Shown: positions 10,429-23,307 of the stretch, piece after piece
Layout of the letters: every line of letters begins with the position of its first letter
How positions within the stretch are numbered: the stretch's first letter is position 1
NCBI GenBank assembly: GCA_019044685.2
Contig: JAGTXX020000014.1
Span: forward strand, 62,001 to 126,000
From: Nannochloris sp. 'desiccata'
Lineage: Eukaryota; Chlorophyta; Trebouxiophyceae; Chlorellales; Chlorellaceae
Length of the DNA stretch: 64,000 nucleotides
Direction: 5' to 3'
The notes under the pieces: model-generated
What the model was told of the DNA's origin: nothing
Databases searched by the model: none
Seen by the model: the letters and a program-made list of their open reading frames with translations, nothing else
Translations under genes and position numbers: made by a program

Positions 10429-10915
10429 GGAGAGAACAATCACCACCTGGAGGGAACGCTTGTCTCACCCCTAAATTATCAAGTATTGTTCTGTTATTTT
10501 TTATTTTACCTTTCTGCTGTTTGATTGAGAGACTATAGAAGATGAAACGTAAAGAAAGTGAAATTCTCAGGCATGAAGGAATGCATATGCGTGTGAGTTG
10601 GGTAAAGTGCGGAGATCGAAGATAATAACAGCAAAACAAAAAGAAAAACAAACAGGAGCGGCTGACGAGGGGCGAAAAATAACACAAAAAGAAAAATAAA
10701 AGATGAAAAACGAGGTATCGTACTCCGAGAAGGGATTTAATGTACACAATTTATGTATGCAATTAATAGTAGAATAAAAGAGTACCTGATCGAACAGAAG
10801 GCTTATTACTATATATCCTTCAACCAGCAAAGAAGAACAGAAAACCCAGATGGCAATTGCAATGCACTAGCTAGAGGCTTCTCCCTACCTCTATTTCCAA
10901 ATATATATATTATAT
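10429..10915. other. Convergent intergenic region
   Basis: 487 bp between the stop codons of the chromomethylase and zinc-finger genes. A-rich on the plus strand, presumably both 3' UTRs. No convincing open frame or repeat. Confidence 0.5.
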
Positions 10916-13066
10916 CTATTCATCAATAATTCCTACTGCCAATGCAGCTGTACGTGCAGCTTGATAGCTTCTTTGCACTGCTTGTAATTGTCTCACCACG
11001 CTGTGTGCCAGCGCTGTGCCTTTCAGACCATGGACACAGTGCACCTCAATCCCCATTCTTAGTACGACTTGAGAAATTAATAGTGGTTTCGTAAGCATAG
11101 AACCACACACAGATTGATGCTGTGCATATGCCGAACGTGCACACTGTTCTCCACAATAAGGAACAGCTCTGCACCCGTTGCACCAAAGCAATCTCGCTCG
11201 CTCTGGAGTTGCAGCTCCACAGGCAGCACAGAGGTAATGCAAAGGGCCTCCATCAGATCCTATTTTAGCAGCAACTGCAATTTCTAAAGGTGAACGAGAT
11301 TCTATTCCTTGCTGTCGTGCTGCTGCTATGTATGTATCAACTGCAGCATTGAAGATCTCTTGTCTCCGGACCCCATCCTCTAGTGTGATTGAATCCTGTT
11401 GGTAGTGGCCATCAGGTAAGAAATCAACGCGCATCAATGCGTGGTAGAATGCTGCATCCAACAAATTAGATTCTGCAAGAGAACTAGCGATCGTTTGAAT
11501 AGGTCGCTGTGTAATAGTACGAGCTGTGGGTGTGGGTGCTGAAACAAGACCATTACTGGGTTGTAGCGGTTGCTGCCGCTGCTGTTTCAATGAAACATCA
11601 TGAGCAGCTCCATTTTGCCGCATAATTTGATGCTGATTAATATTTAATTGCTGCATAGCTTGCTGTGGCGGTGCAAATGGATCAACAGGAGGCATTCCAA
11701 AAGCATCTTGACCACCTAATGGACTCCACCCACCAGCACTATTCGTACCGCCAAGGCCATTCATAATACCACCACTGCCATTGCGGCTATCAGCAGTAGA
11801 ACCACTCTGACCTAGCATATCATGTAAAGGACCGCCTAAAGAACTAGGAGGGGCGTATACAGGATCTGAAGAGGATATGCCAAGACCTAAACTAGAAAGT
11901 ACGTGATCGGGGAAGGAAGAAGAGATCATCTCTGTTGTAGAATTAGGTTGAGATGGCAGTGGTGGGGGTTCACTATCTCCTGCATGGGCATGTCCATTGC
12001 CGTTAGCAGCAACAGCAGGAGCTGTAGCAGCTTCTTTGGGAACTCTAGGCGGAGGCGGAGGCGGGGGTGGAGGCGGCGGGGGGTCACCTCCAGCAGCATT
12101 ACCAGGCGCTCCTGGTTTAAGCAATGCTGCTCTAAATGAAACTAATGGCGCTGCAGCTACTGCAGGAGGTGCCGCTGGTGTCTCTGGACCGACTGGAGGA
12201 AATGCATTGTTTGCTAGAAGACCTGATGAAGGCGCTGCTGCTGCTGCAGCCCAACTACCCACTTGAGGAGCTCCGTTGGAAAGACCGTTATTACTTCTAG
12301 CTACTGATGCTCTACCATTAGGGGGAGAAATAGTTCCATGTCTCCCTGCTGCTGCTGCGGCAGATGCTGCTGCTGCTGCTGCCTCCATTTCCTCAGCTTT
12401 CGGTGCTGTCTTCACCTTAATAGCCAATTGCTCTGGTGTTGGCTGTGCTATCGCATCTGAAGGTTTAGGAATATTTGCTGGAATGGCAAATGGTGGGTGA
12501 GGAAACCTACATTTAGCTAGATCACAGCCGCCACGCACCCATTCACGGCAAGGGGGGTTCTGCCCGCATTTGCAAGCATCCCAAAGCTTATGAACTCGTC
12601 CGCAATGGCAATGCCAATGGCCTAGCCATGAGACTATACACATCTCTTCTACGTCATATTGTTCACCAGCAAGTGCGAGGGTCGCTGCTTGGAAGGCTCC
12701 TTTTTCTTTGGCAGCGGCGCCAACAGGGTTTGCAATGGCATCGTCTGGTTTGGGGCCTACAAGCCTAAAAATATAATGTGGAAAGCGGCATTTTGGTAAC
12801 GTGCAATTTCCACGCACATATTCTCTGCAAATCCGAATAATGAAGGTATAAAAGACGTGAGGAGGGATACTGCCGCCAGGAAAATGATCTAGAACTGTTT
12901 CGATCACAAAACCTTACCTGCAAGGAGAGTTTTCTCCGCAACTGCACACGTCCCAAAGCTTGTTTACTTTACCGCAAACGCATTTCCAGTCTCCATGCCA
13001 GGTGACAATTGCCGGAACGCTGTTCTGAGGTGATGCTGATCCTCGTGCTCCAATTATACTAGGCAT
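10916..13066 (-). CDS. Zinc-finger protein: two RanBP2-like + CCCH tandem units and a C-terminal MYND finger
   Basis: Two exons, 12918..13066 and 10916..12824, with a 93-nt intron (donor CAG|GTAAGG, acceptor GCAG|AGAAT) that interrupts the first CCCH finger; splicing restores PCREYVRGNCTLPKCRFPH. The protein has 685 residues. Two repeat units at about 23-66 and 115-159 each read W-x-C-x-CG-x-V-x-KLWD-x-C-x-CG, then a CCCH finger of spacing C-x7-C-x4-C-x3-H. The middle (about 165-500) is Ala/Pro/Gln-rich with a polyproline run and is disordered. A MYND finger lies at about 588-633 (CAACG...WCNGCRAVPYCGEQC). CCCH and RanBP2 fingers usually bind RNA and MYND binds proline-rich peptides, so an RNA-binding adaptor is inferred. 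I know no family with this order of domains. Confidence 0.8.
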
Positions 13067-13797
13067 AATTTTACTCACTCCCAGGCTTGCCTTCCTGTAT
13101 AAACAAAATGTTTAAACTCGATAGTGGGTAAGGCCTCAATATCAAGGGGACATACAGCACCCAAAGTGTTCTATTGCGTCATCAGAGCTCCATACATGCT
13201 GTCTCGGAGCAAGACCTCAAGCTGGACTTTATTCGCAAAACAAGCACTCAATGATGTTCAACTCACTTATTGTATCCCAACTGAAAACTCCCTGCAATCG
13301 TTGGTGATGTGTTCTACAGTCTATTAAACCAGATTTGATTCCTTGATCAAAAAATAAATTCACGAAACTTATGCTAAAGCTGAATCCCCAGCCCCCCAAA
13401 TCTATATAACCAACTGAGAAATAGTAAATTTAGCATTAAAATAGACGAAGCCTCTTGGGCTTCCCATTTTTGGGTGCTGACTGTTCTCGCTCATTTCGCC
13501 GCAACCATCCCTCAGGGTTGTGTTCTCCACCTATATGCCTATATACGATCCTTGAGCAAGGATTCCGATGCTACTAATGCCACTTATGAACAACTACTCG
13601 ACTTTAGAAGTCGTCGATCTGTTACATAAAACATGGAAAGCTTTGAAAATTGAAATAAAAAGCCTCGATCGACTGACGGCACAGGAAAAAGTACAGAATT
13701 TATCTTACTTATTTTATCATCATAAAGCATTCTCTTTCTTTTTCAAACCTATCTATCTTCTCACATATATCTACCCACATTTAAGAGATATTCATAT
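13067..13797. other. Intergenic region between two minus-strand genes
   Basis: 731 bp. It must hold the zinc-finger gene promoter and the 3' UTR of the coiled-coil gene. Two short plus-strand frames (13124..13327 and part of 13430..13655) have no recognisable homology. One contains TIPQGCVLHLY, faintly like a reverse transcriptase PQG block, which is too weak to call a retroelement remnant. Confidence 0.35.
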
Positions 13798-16475
13798 TTA
13801 TTCCTCGCTACTGCTCTCACCGCCACCGCCAGTAGCAATTACTTTCTTTGGGCGACCTCTCCTCTTTGGAGCAGCAGCAGCAGCACCATTCACAGCTGCA
13901 GCAGCTGTGCCATTCACCTCCTCGGCAGCTTCAACAGCTTTCTTTGCTCGCGGAGCACGCTTTGGTTTTGCCGCTTGCAACTCGACCAGCCTTCCCTTTG
14001 CTGCCTCATACTCTGCCTGTAAACTCAACAACTGTTGCTGTGCTTCAACACGTGCACGCTCCTCAGCAGCAGTGATAGCAGAAAGCTCTCTTTGTAAGGC
14101 TGATGTAGATTGCTCAGCTTCCATCCTCGCAGCACGCTCAGCAGCAAGGGCAACCCTCGCTTCGTCAGCAGCTGCTTGACTGGCCTGCATCTCTTCTTGT
14201 GCTCCGCGAATGATGCTTTCCAATTTCATAACAGCAGCAGTAGCATCTTCCTTTGCAGCACGTTCTTGAGCAGCAGTTTGTTGTAACGCTTCGACGCTGG
14301 CAGTTGTTACTGCTAATTTCTGTCGATAATTTGCATCAGTTTGCTGTAAATTCGCAGCCAAGGTTTTGTTCTTGCTTTCTAAATTAGACATTGCTTTCTT
14401 AAGATCGCCTGCTTCACGGCGGAGACCCATAACAGTGCCCTGTTCTGCCTCAACACGTTCAGCTGCAGCTTCGTATTGGCGACGAAGCTCTTCAACAGCA
14501 CTTGCCAGCTCTTCTTTTTCAGCACGTTCAACTGATAAAGTACTCGCCAACTGAGAAATTTGTCCTTGCACAGAGGCCAGTTCAGAACGCACAGCCACAG
14601 TTTCAGAACGAGCAGCAGTAGATGCTTCTTGTTCTTTAGCAAAGGCGTTTTCAGCATGTTCAGCACGAGTTGTGAGTTCAGATACTTGATTTTTCAATTC
14701 TTGAGACTCCGCCCGAGCTTCGACCAACTCTTGTTTTGTGGATTCAACTTCGCGAGAAGCTCTCAAAAGTTCTTGTTTCGTGGATTTCAAATCTTCTTCA
14801 AGCTCTGTGATACGTTCACGTCCTTCTTTAAGTAAATTTTGGACTTCTTGATAGTTTTTATTCGCCGCTTCTCTCTCTGCAGCAACCTCGGCTGCAAGCT
14901 GCTGAGCAACTTGAGCTCTTTCTGCTGCCTGTGTCTTCATCACTGCCATAGCTTCACGCATACTCATAGTCTGTTTACCAATACGTTCTACTAAGTCAGC
15001 TTGTGTTTTTGCGGCGTCACTGGCATCGTTGAGCTCCGCCTCGAGTTCAGCGGATTTTGCCTCGAGAGCAGCAACACGGTCCTTTTCAGCAGAAAGGTCA
15101 TCTCCAAGCTCAGCATTTGCTTCAGATAATTGAGCAGAAGCTTGTACAGCGTCCAATAATTCTTTCTTTACACGAGAAGAATCTTCTTCGAGTCTGTTGA
15201 CCAAAGATTTCTCTTTGGTCAACGCCTCGTTGACTTCTCCCAACTGCCTTTGCAGCTCTTTTGCTTCAGCATCTGCAGCGAATTTTGCAGCGCGCTCGGC
15301 ATTCAAAGCTTCAGAAGTCGCCGCAGCTTCACGCCTCATGGTTTCAGCCAACTTGGCTTCTGCCTCAAGAGCGCGATCAACTAAACTTTTCTCTCTTGTC
15401 ATTGCTTCTGTTGCTGCACGTTCAAGCTCTAATTGACGAGCTGCTTCAGAAGCAGCAGCATTCGCTTCTCTACGAAGCTTCTCAGCAAGCTCTTGTTCAC
15501 GAGCGACTGCAGCTTGGACTTGAATGACTTGTTCTTGAAGTCCTGCAACGGTGCCCTGCTCAGATTTCAATTTTAATTGGTAGGCTTCTTCAGCTTCAGT
15601 TTTCTCTTTGTTTTGGATGGTTAAATAACCTCCTAGAACACCCGCTGCAACAATACCGAAGATATTTAACACAGACGCAGGACTTCCGCTACTTTCTTCT
15701 TCCTTTTCTTTAATTAAAGAAGGAGAAAATTCAGCAGGCTTGGCAGGAGCGGCAGCAGGGCCGGGAGCAGGGACAGCTGCAGCAGGTGCCACAGCACCAC
15801 GAGAAGCTCCTCCTGTGGTCAAAGCTTTCTGAGTAGCTTCCAATTCGGCACGCAGACGTTCATTTTCTTTGCTTTCTCGGCGCAGTTCCTTTAAGACTTC
15901 ACTGCCAGTGGTGGGTTCTTGAGAAGCAGGGCGAGGAGCGACAGCATTTGGGGAAGACTTGAGACTGGGCAGAGCAGCTCCACGAGAGGCCAAGATGTTC
16001 TGGAACTCTGCCGCAGAGCTTTGAGACTTTGTAGCCAAGCTGGGCTCGGCTTTAGCGAAAGCAGGTAAAGGAGAGAACAACTGCACAATGACAAATGATA
16101 GAAAAGATAAAGTCAAGTTCAGGGAATAAAAAAAGTGCATTGTAGCTGTATCTGCGCCAATTGCGTTTTCAATATTGTTCCGAAAGCTAAACGCCTCCCA
16201 ATATGTCAATTGCTCCCAAGAGAGTGCTTGATCACATTCAAACTTTCAAAATTAAACCTCATACAAAGAGCACCCACCAAGCTTGCAGCAGCCATTGCAC
16301 CTAGCATCGCTGTGGCACTTTTCTTTGCAGCGCTGAAAGCGTCATCATTGCGGCATAGATCCTTGTTTGAGGCTGCGCTTGCAACGACAAGTTTTAATCT
16401 GCGACACCTCGTGTTGGTAAAGATGCCAGGTCGATGAACGGCCAGGCCCGTCCTTTGGGCACCAATCGCCTGCAT
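13798..16475 (-). CDS. Plastid/thylakoid-targeted coiled-coil protein with a transmembrane segment and C-terminal AT-hook (MFP1-like)
   Basis: Two exons, 16278..16475 and 13798..16080, with a 197-nt intron (donor TTG|GTGGGT, acceptor TTGTGCAG, phase 0), give 826 residues. Residues 1-50 look like a stromal transit peptide. Residues 54-77 (ATAMLGAMAAASL joined to LFSPLPAFAKA) form a hydrophobic stretch ending in AFA, as in a thylakoid transfer signal. A second hydrophobic segment lies at about 203-221 (VLNIFGIVAAGVLGGYLTI). Residues about 225-770 are nearly continuous coiled coil, rich in Ala, Glu, Gln and Arg. The tail has a canonical AT-hook, KRRGRPKKV, about 20 residues from the end. Plant MFP1 is a thylakoid-bound coiled-coil DNA-binding protein, and this protein has the same logic. 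A role anchoring plastid nucleoids to thylakoids is inferred. Confidence 0.75.
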
Positions 16476-16869
16476 AATGTGTACCGGAACAAAATTGGGC
16501 TCAGAATTAAAGCATTAGATTAGAAGGCTGCTCTTTAATATCAAGGAAAAGCGACTGATATCATTAGAGTTCAAGATCGATCCTGGAACTCAGTTCCGAA
16601 CTGTGAAGTCGAAAATAGCAAGTTTGAGAGCAAATACAACCTCATGCCGAGGGCTATTGAACAGAGTATAGGTTGTTGGTACTCCAGTAAAACGTGTACA
16701 TCAAGATCTAATAACAAAGCTTTGTATCTAAGTATACTTTTGAAGATGAAACGGAAGTAGAATTGATTTAAAATAAAACTTCACCTGATCTGCCTGCAAC
16801 TCAAACGCACGCTACTGTCAGCACTGCCGTTGCAATAAACGCATCTGCGTTAGAGCTTACTGTGCAACA
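16476..16869. promoter_or_regulatory. Shared upstream region of the coiled-coil and histone deacetylase genes
   Basis: 394 bp between divergent ATGs. No distinctive repeat or TATA box recognised. Confidence 0.45.
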
Positions 16870-18625
16870 ATGGATCGCAAACAAAAGGCAAACCATTCAT
16901 ACGTTTCTTTTCCCTTCGGGGCTCTCTTCCCGCCCGCATTCAAAAATAAAACAAAATTAAATTCAAACTTTACAGGTAGCATATTTCTACGATCCTGACA
17001 TTGGACAATTCTACTACGGCCAAGGCCACCCGATGAAACCTCACCGTGTACGTATGGCTCACTCTCTCATCCTTCACTATGGACTTTATTCCCAAATGGA
17101 TTGCTACCGCCCATGCCGTGCCGCCCCAGAAGACCTCACAGCCTTCCATTCTGCAGATTACGTCGCTTTTTTGAAAACTGCCACCCAAGACCGTGAATCT
17201 GAGCTTCGCTCTGAATTAGAAACATACAATATGGTAGAAGATTGTCCCGTATTTGACGGGTTATGGGACTACTGTAGTACATATTCCGGCGCCTCGATCG
17301 GCGCAGCAGTCAAATTGAATTACGGTACTGCTGATGTGGCAATTAATTGGTCCGGTGGACTTCATCACGGCAAAAAAGGCGAAGCCTCTGGTTTTTGCTA
17401 TATTAACGATATTGTATTGGCTATTCTAGAGCTTTTAAAATATCATCAAAGAGTTTTATACATAGATATTGATGTGCATCACGGAGATGGAGTAGAAGAA
17501 GCATTTTTAACTACAGATCGTGTTTTCACGTTGTCATTACACAAATTTGGTGGTGGATTCTTTCCTGGAACGGGTGATATTACGAATGTAGGTCAAGGCC
17601 AAGGTAGAAATTATTCTTTAAACATCCCTCTCAAAGACGGCATCACCGATGTGGGGTATCAAAATTTATTTAAGCCTATTGTAGCGAAAATCATGGAAGT
17701 GTATAGACCAGAAGTGATTGTTTTACAATGTGGATCCGATTCTTTAGCTGGAGATCGTTTAGGTGTATTTAATCTCAGTTCTTCCTGTCATTCAGAGTGT
17801 GTTAAATATATGAAATCTTTTGGCTTGCCGCTCATGTTGCTCGGAGGCGGTGGGTACAAGATTATAAATGTGGCTCGCTGCTGGGCAAGAGAGACTGGTG
17901 TAGCTCTGGGAGTGGATATGGATGAAAACTTGCCTGTTTCTGAATATGACGCGTACTACGCACCAGAGTACCAGCTGACGGTACATCCTAAGCCAACCCA
18001 GACAGATCAAAATAGTACAGGATATTTAGAAGATTTGAGAATAACTGCATTAGAACATTTATCACATGTGACGCCTGCACCCAGTGTTGCATTTCACGAA
18101 AGACCACCTGATGCTATGAATGAAGATGAATTACAGCCTGTTGCTTTTAGAGATGGGGAGTTCCCTACATCACAAAGTGGTGGTACAGGTACAGGTGGTG
18201 GTGGTACAGGTGGTGTTGGTGGTGGTGGTGGGTCTTTGCCGGCGAGCCCCCGTGGCGGCGGTGGTAAAAGACAAATGCGGATGTGGTCTGGTGTGGGTGG
18301 TAGTCAAAGTGCTGCTGATAGAGAAGCAGAGGAGTGGGAGGCACACTTAATGAATATGAGCCCAGGTGGTGGTGGTGGTAGAACGCGGGCAAGGATGGAT
18401 ATTAATTATAGAGACAGTCAAAGTGAGAAGGAAAAGCCCAGTATGAAATCACCAATGCAGCAACAGCAACAAGGACCAGCGGGTGGCGGTGCGGCTGAAG
18501 GGGGTGTGGTGGTGGGATCACCGATGCTGCTTGGTAGCTATGAAGAGAGTGGAGTAGTAAGATCACCTAGGCCTAATATGCTGCGTCCAGCTTCTCAAGA
18601 TCTTGACGAAAAGGGTCAATCGTAA
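16870..18625 (+). CDS. HDAC1: Class I histone deacetylase (RPD3/HDAC1 type)
   Basis: Proposed exons 16870..16887 and 16976..18625 (555 residues). The first exon is only MDRKQK. The second begins VAYFYDPDIGQFYYGQGHPM, which matches the family N-terminus, where R-K-V-x-Y-Y-D is usual. The best donor is AAG|GCAAAC, a GC-AG intron of 88 nt; a GTTTCT donor 15 nt further on (16903) would add five residues. The catalytic machinery is complete: GGLHHGKKGEASGFCY (tandem His), DIDVHHGDG (zinc Asp and His), GSDSLAGDRLG (zinc Asp) and LGGGGY (catalytic Tyr). It removes acetyl groups from histone tails in co-repressor complexes in the nucleus. The tail after about residue 395 is Gly-rich, low-complexity and lineage-specific. 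Confidence 0.95.
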
Positions 18626-19028
18626 TTACCTAATATCCTACGTTAACCTTTCGTATCATCGGTGATCAATAATTGCCTGCAATGTTGAGGAATGATTTTG
18701 TCATCACCGCCCTGAAAAAAATAATTAAGTTCCTAGCAGTGGGCACGCTGTGGCCACGGAGAGAAGAGACTATAACAGCTTTACATGCAGGAGATGCAGG
18801 TTGGCGCGTCTTCATACAGACGATGCGCATAAGTCAAGACGAGGGACACCTCAGGGCCTATGCCGGTGGGAATCGTATTATTCACACAACCAAAAATCAA
18901 TGCAATAGGTACCAAAAGGGAAACGAAAGATCTATTATTAGAGTGCACAGTTCCTAACGCAACGATCCATAAATTTACAGCTCTCTTAAATGCTTCATCT
19001 CTCATATGTTGTTCATCAACATTTACCT
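18626..19028. other. Convergent intergenic region
   Basis: 403 bp between the stops of the deacetylase and mS29 genes. A minus-strand frame (18781..19005, extendable into the mS29 terminal exon in another frame) has no recognised similarity. Otherwise it looks like 3' UTR sequence. Confidence 0.4.
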
Positions 19029-20822
19029 CTACATCTCCAATGCTACGTTGTATTGTTTCTTAGCCACTGCAAATGCTTTATACCCTAAACTAACACCCAA
19101 TGGCCCTTCAGCCAATAACAATGTCGTCGACATCTCTCTCAATTCCTTTGCATTTCCATTAGTCAGTGCCAAAGCACGGCGTAATTCCACGTCGCTCGGC
19201 ATGCTGACTAATCCACCGGTACCTACACACATGGCCGCAAATGAACCGACTTCATTCAAATTGTAACGAGGTACTCTAATAACATCAACTGTCTTCTTCC
19301 TAGTAGAGGAATCAACACCACTAACACTGTTCTTGGTGTTGCTGTTGATGTTGGTGTTAGGGTGCAAGACACGCAATGCTGGGCTGATGCTGCCGCCATA
19401 GCTCGGTGCCACTACTGCCACACCTTTAAACGAACTGCTACCACGACCTCTACTTTCTCCATCCTCACTTTCTTCCTCCAAGATTCTAAAAGATTTTGCT
19501 AATCTCAATTCTTCCACCGCAAGAGGCCTTCTGTAAAATTGGTGCATAGGTTCATGATACCCAGTGTGTGAATAGAGAGCATTGTACTCATCTACTACAA
19601 CCATACCATTTGAATTAGATAATACACCATCCTTAACACTGATTGCAGCTTCAACTATCTCAGAAGGGTCTGTTGATGCAAGACCCGAGGTTGCTACCTC
19701 GGCAAGAGATTTATAGCTTTTATTTTTATCAAGATACCTGTTATTTATATTAGTGGGAACAGGCATGATGGCTAGTTGGTCCGCATGTGCCTTCATAACA
19801 GCAGTGAGAATATGCCTAGCAGCTTCAGGGGTATCCCAAACAATAGGAGCACTACTGGAATGAGTATGGTCAACATTTTCTTCTTCTCCGTTTTGGGCAG
19901 CGTTTTCTCTTCGATAGAATCTGCCTCCTTGTGTCAAAAGGGATGCTGCAGGTACATACATGACGACTTTACCAGCAGCACGTGCTGTAGCAGCTAACGT
20001 ATACAATGCCATGGATTTGCCAGCGCCAGTCCACCCTTCTACATAAATTTTATTAATACCGGTCTCTGCTTTTGCACGGCTCATAGCTTTCTCAAGTATG
20101 TCACCAATGACAGGTCGATGCATAACGACTCTTTTACCAGAAAATCTAAATTCAGCAGTCGCAGCTTTACACCCATAATGAGTTTGCTTGACTTTTTCTT
20201 CGGTCAACAATGGGTCGTGGTAGAAAGAAGCTTCTGCTTCAGGAAGGGTACTCGACGGAACATCTACATAGAAACCGAATGGAGGAGAAGCTGAAGCTGA
20301 AGCTGCCGTAGAAGGGGCGAGGTCCGCTATAGATGCTCCAGAATGCCAATTAGATGGATCTCGTGGGGAGAAGGGGTTGATTATAGTAGAGAGGCCTTGA
20401 GGGAAAGGTTGAGGTTTTGGTGGTCGGGGTTGACGGGGAGAGCTGGGAGTTTCTTTCTCTGTTTTGCTAGGAGGTGAACTAGATGGTTCTTCAGGTGATT
20501 TTGTGCTACTGGCACTCGAGCTAGAAATATCTTTAGCAGCGCTACTACTCGCAGTAGTTGCTTCCTCAATAGCAGTCTTACTCTCAATAGACTTGGCCTT
20601 TGGCGGGCGGCCACGACGTTTCTTTGGTGGAGCCTCAGGTTCTGTAGCACTGGCACCATCTTCTCCAGCCGCTGTTGATAGATGGATACGCTGCACTAAT
20701 GATATTATTGAGGGATACATAGCAGCAGCGTAATCTGCAGGGCCCTGGCCAGCTGATGTAAACGCATTTCCAATGCCCAGCAGCCGTTGTGCAAGCAATG
20801 AGTTTCGACTTAATTTATTCAT
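19029..20822 (-). CDS. DAP3: Mitochondrial small ribosomal subunit protein mS29 (DAP3 family GTP-binding protein)
   Basis: A single exon of 597 residues with ATG at 20822. The N-terminus (MNKLSRNSLLAQRLLGIG) is a likely mitochondrial presequence. Residues about 50-170 are disordered and contain KKRRGRPPKAK, which reads as an AT-hook. The P-loop domain has GWTGAGKSMALY near residue 260, followed by VVMYVPAASLL and a Walker B-like GMVVVDEYNALYSH. The block PIVWDTPEAARHILTAV is typical of mS29, where the nucleotide-binding subunit sits in the head of the mitoribosome. At 597 residues it is longer than the human form (398), mainly through the N-terminal disordered region and a Ser/Arg loop near residue 450. 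The family assignment is from the P-loop layout. Confidence 0.8.
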   Translation of the reverse strand: MNKLSRNSLLAQRLLGIGNAFTSAGQGPADYAAAMYPSIISLVQRIHLSTAAGEDGASATEPEAPPKKRRGRPPKAKSIESKTAIEEATTASSSAAKDISSSSASSTKSPEEPSSSPPSKTEKETPSSPRQPRPPKPQPFPQGLSTIINPFSPRDPSNWHSGASIADLAPSTAASASASPPFGFYVDVPSSTLPEAEASFYHDPLLTEEKVKQTHYGCKAATAEFRFSGKRVVMHRPVIGDILEKAMSRAKAETGINKIYVEGWTGAGKSMALYTLAATARAAGKVVMYVPAASLLTQGGRFYRRENAAQNGEEENVDHTHSSSAPIVWDTPEAARHILTAVMKAHADQLAIMPVPTNINNRYLDKNKSYKSLAEVATSGLASTDPSEIVEAAISVKDGVLSNSNGMVVVDEYNALYSHTGYHEPMHQFYRRPLAVEELRLAKSFRILEEESEDGESRGRGSSSFKGVAVVAPSYGGSISPALRVLHPNTNINSNTKNSVSGVDSSTRKKTVDVIRVPRYNLNEVGSFAAMCVGTGGLVSMPSDVELRRALALTNGNAKELREMSTTLLLAEGPLGVSLGYKAFAVAKKQYNVALEM

Positions 20823-21237
20823 TGTAATGACTTCTCAGATACTGTGTGAACTCAATGAAGATACTCAGTGGTATAAAAACACAACTTTGTGTTTGCAAAG
20901 TGATGATTAATCTTGCATTAATCTTAACCTCAACACTAGAGCTTATGTTTACAAGGGTGAATATATTTGCCGCAATTAGGCACGCCAATCGTCTTAACTA
21001 GGAAGAAAATTGATGCCTTACAAACCCTCCATGCCTCTCCTTTAGCCACCTGTGCCGGCTGAGCCTTCAAGGAAGTTCCTTGGACAAGTTGAAGAAAACG
21101 CAGCATCGTGAGCTTGCTCGTGCTTCAACAAGGCTCGTTCACTTGCCAAGACTGTCATAAAATTACTATCAATATTATTCTGCGTGCCCGCCTGCCAACG
21201 CCTTGTGCCCAGCTTGATCAAAGAAGCTGTGAACACC
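20823..21237. promoter_or_regulatory. Shared upstream region of the mS29 and UDP-galactopyranose mutase genes
   Basis: 415 bp between divergent ATGs. A TATAAAAA string near 20873 faces the mutase gene but lies about 360 bp from its ATG, so its use as a TATA box is doubtful. Confidence 0.4.
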
Positions 21238-23124
<1,887 letters not shown>

Positions 23125-23307
23125 ATTATTTTAGAGAGGATAATAATAATAATTAAAGAACTGTTATCTATATACATTGCTCGTTTTGTTTTAAATAACG
23201 TTTAGATTCGTTTTCATGCCTGCATTGACTTGCTTTTTGGTGAATTACACTCGATTCTTTGTTTTGTTTTGTATATGCAACATAGAAAAAATGACAAAAT
23301 TAAACGT

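Noticed and set aside
13430..13655. Possible reverse transcriptase remnant (TIPQGCVLHLY)
   Set aside because: A single short PQG-like string without the YxDD block or other retroelement features is not enough.
16081..16209. Upstream start of the coiled-coil protein at 16209 in the continuous open frame
   Set aside because: This stretch has a polypyrimidine tract and acceptor TTGTGCAG at 16081. The exon at 16278..16475 supplies a proper transit peptide in phase, so this part is intron.
18781..19005. Minus-strand frame downstream of the mS29 stop that looks protein-like
   Set aside because: It overlaps the mS29 end in another frame, has no recognisable family and no splice arrangement that would join it convincingly.
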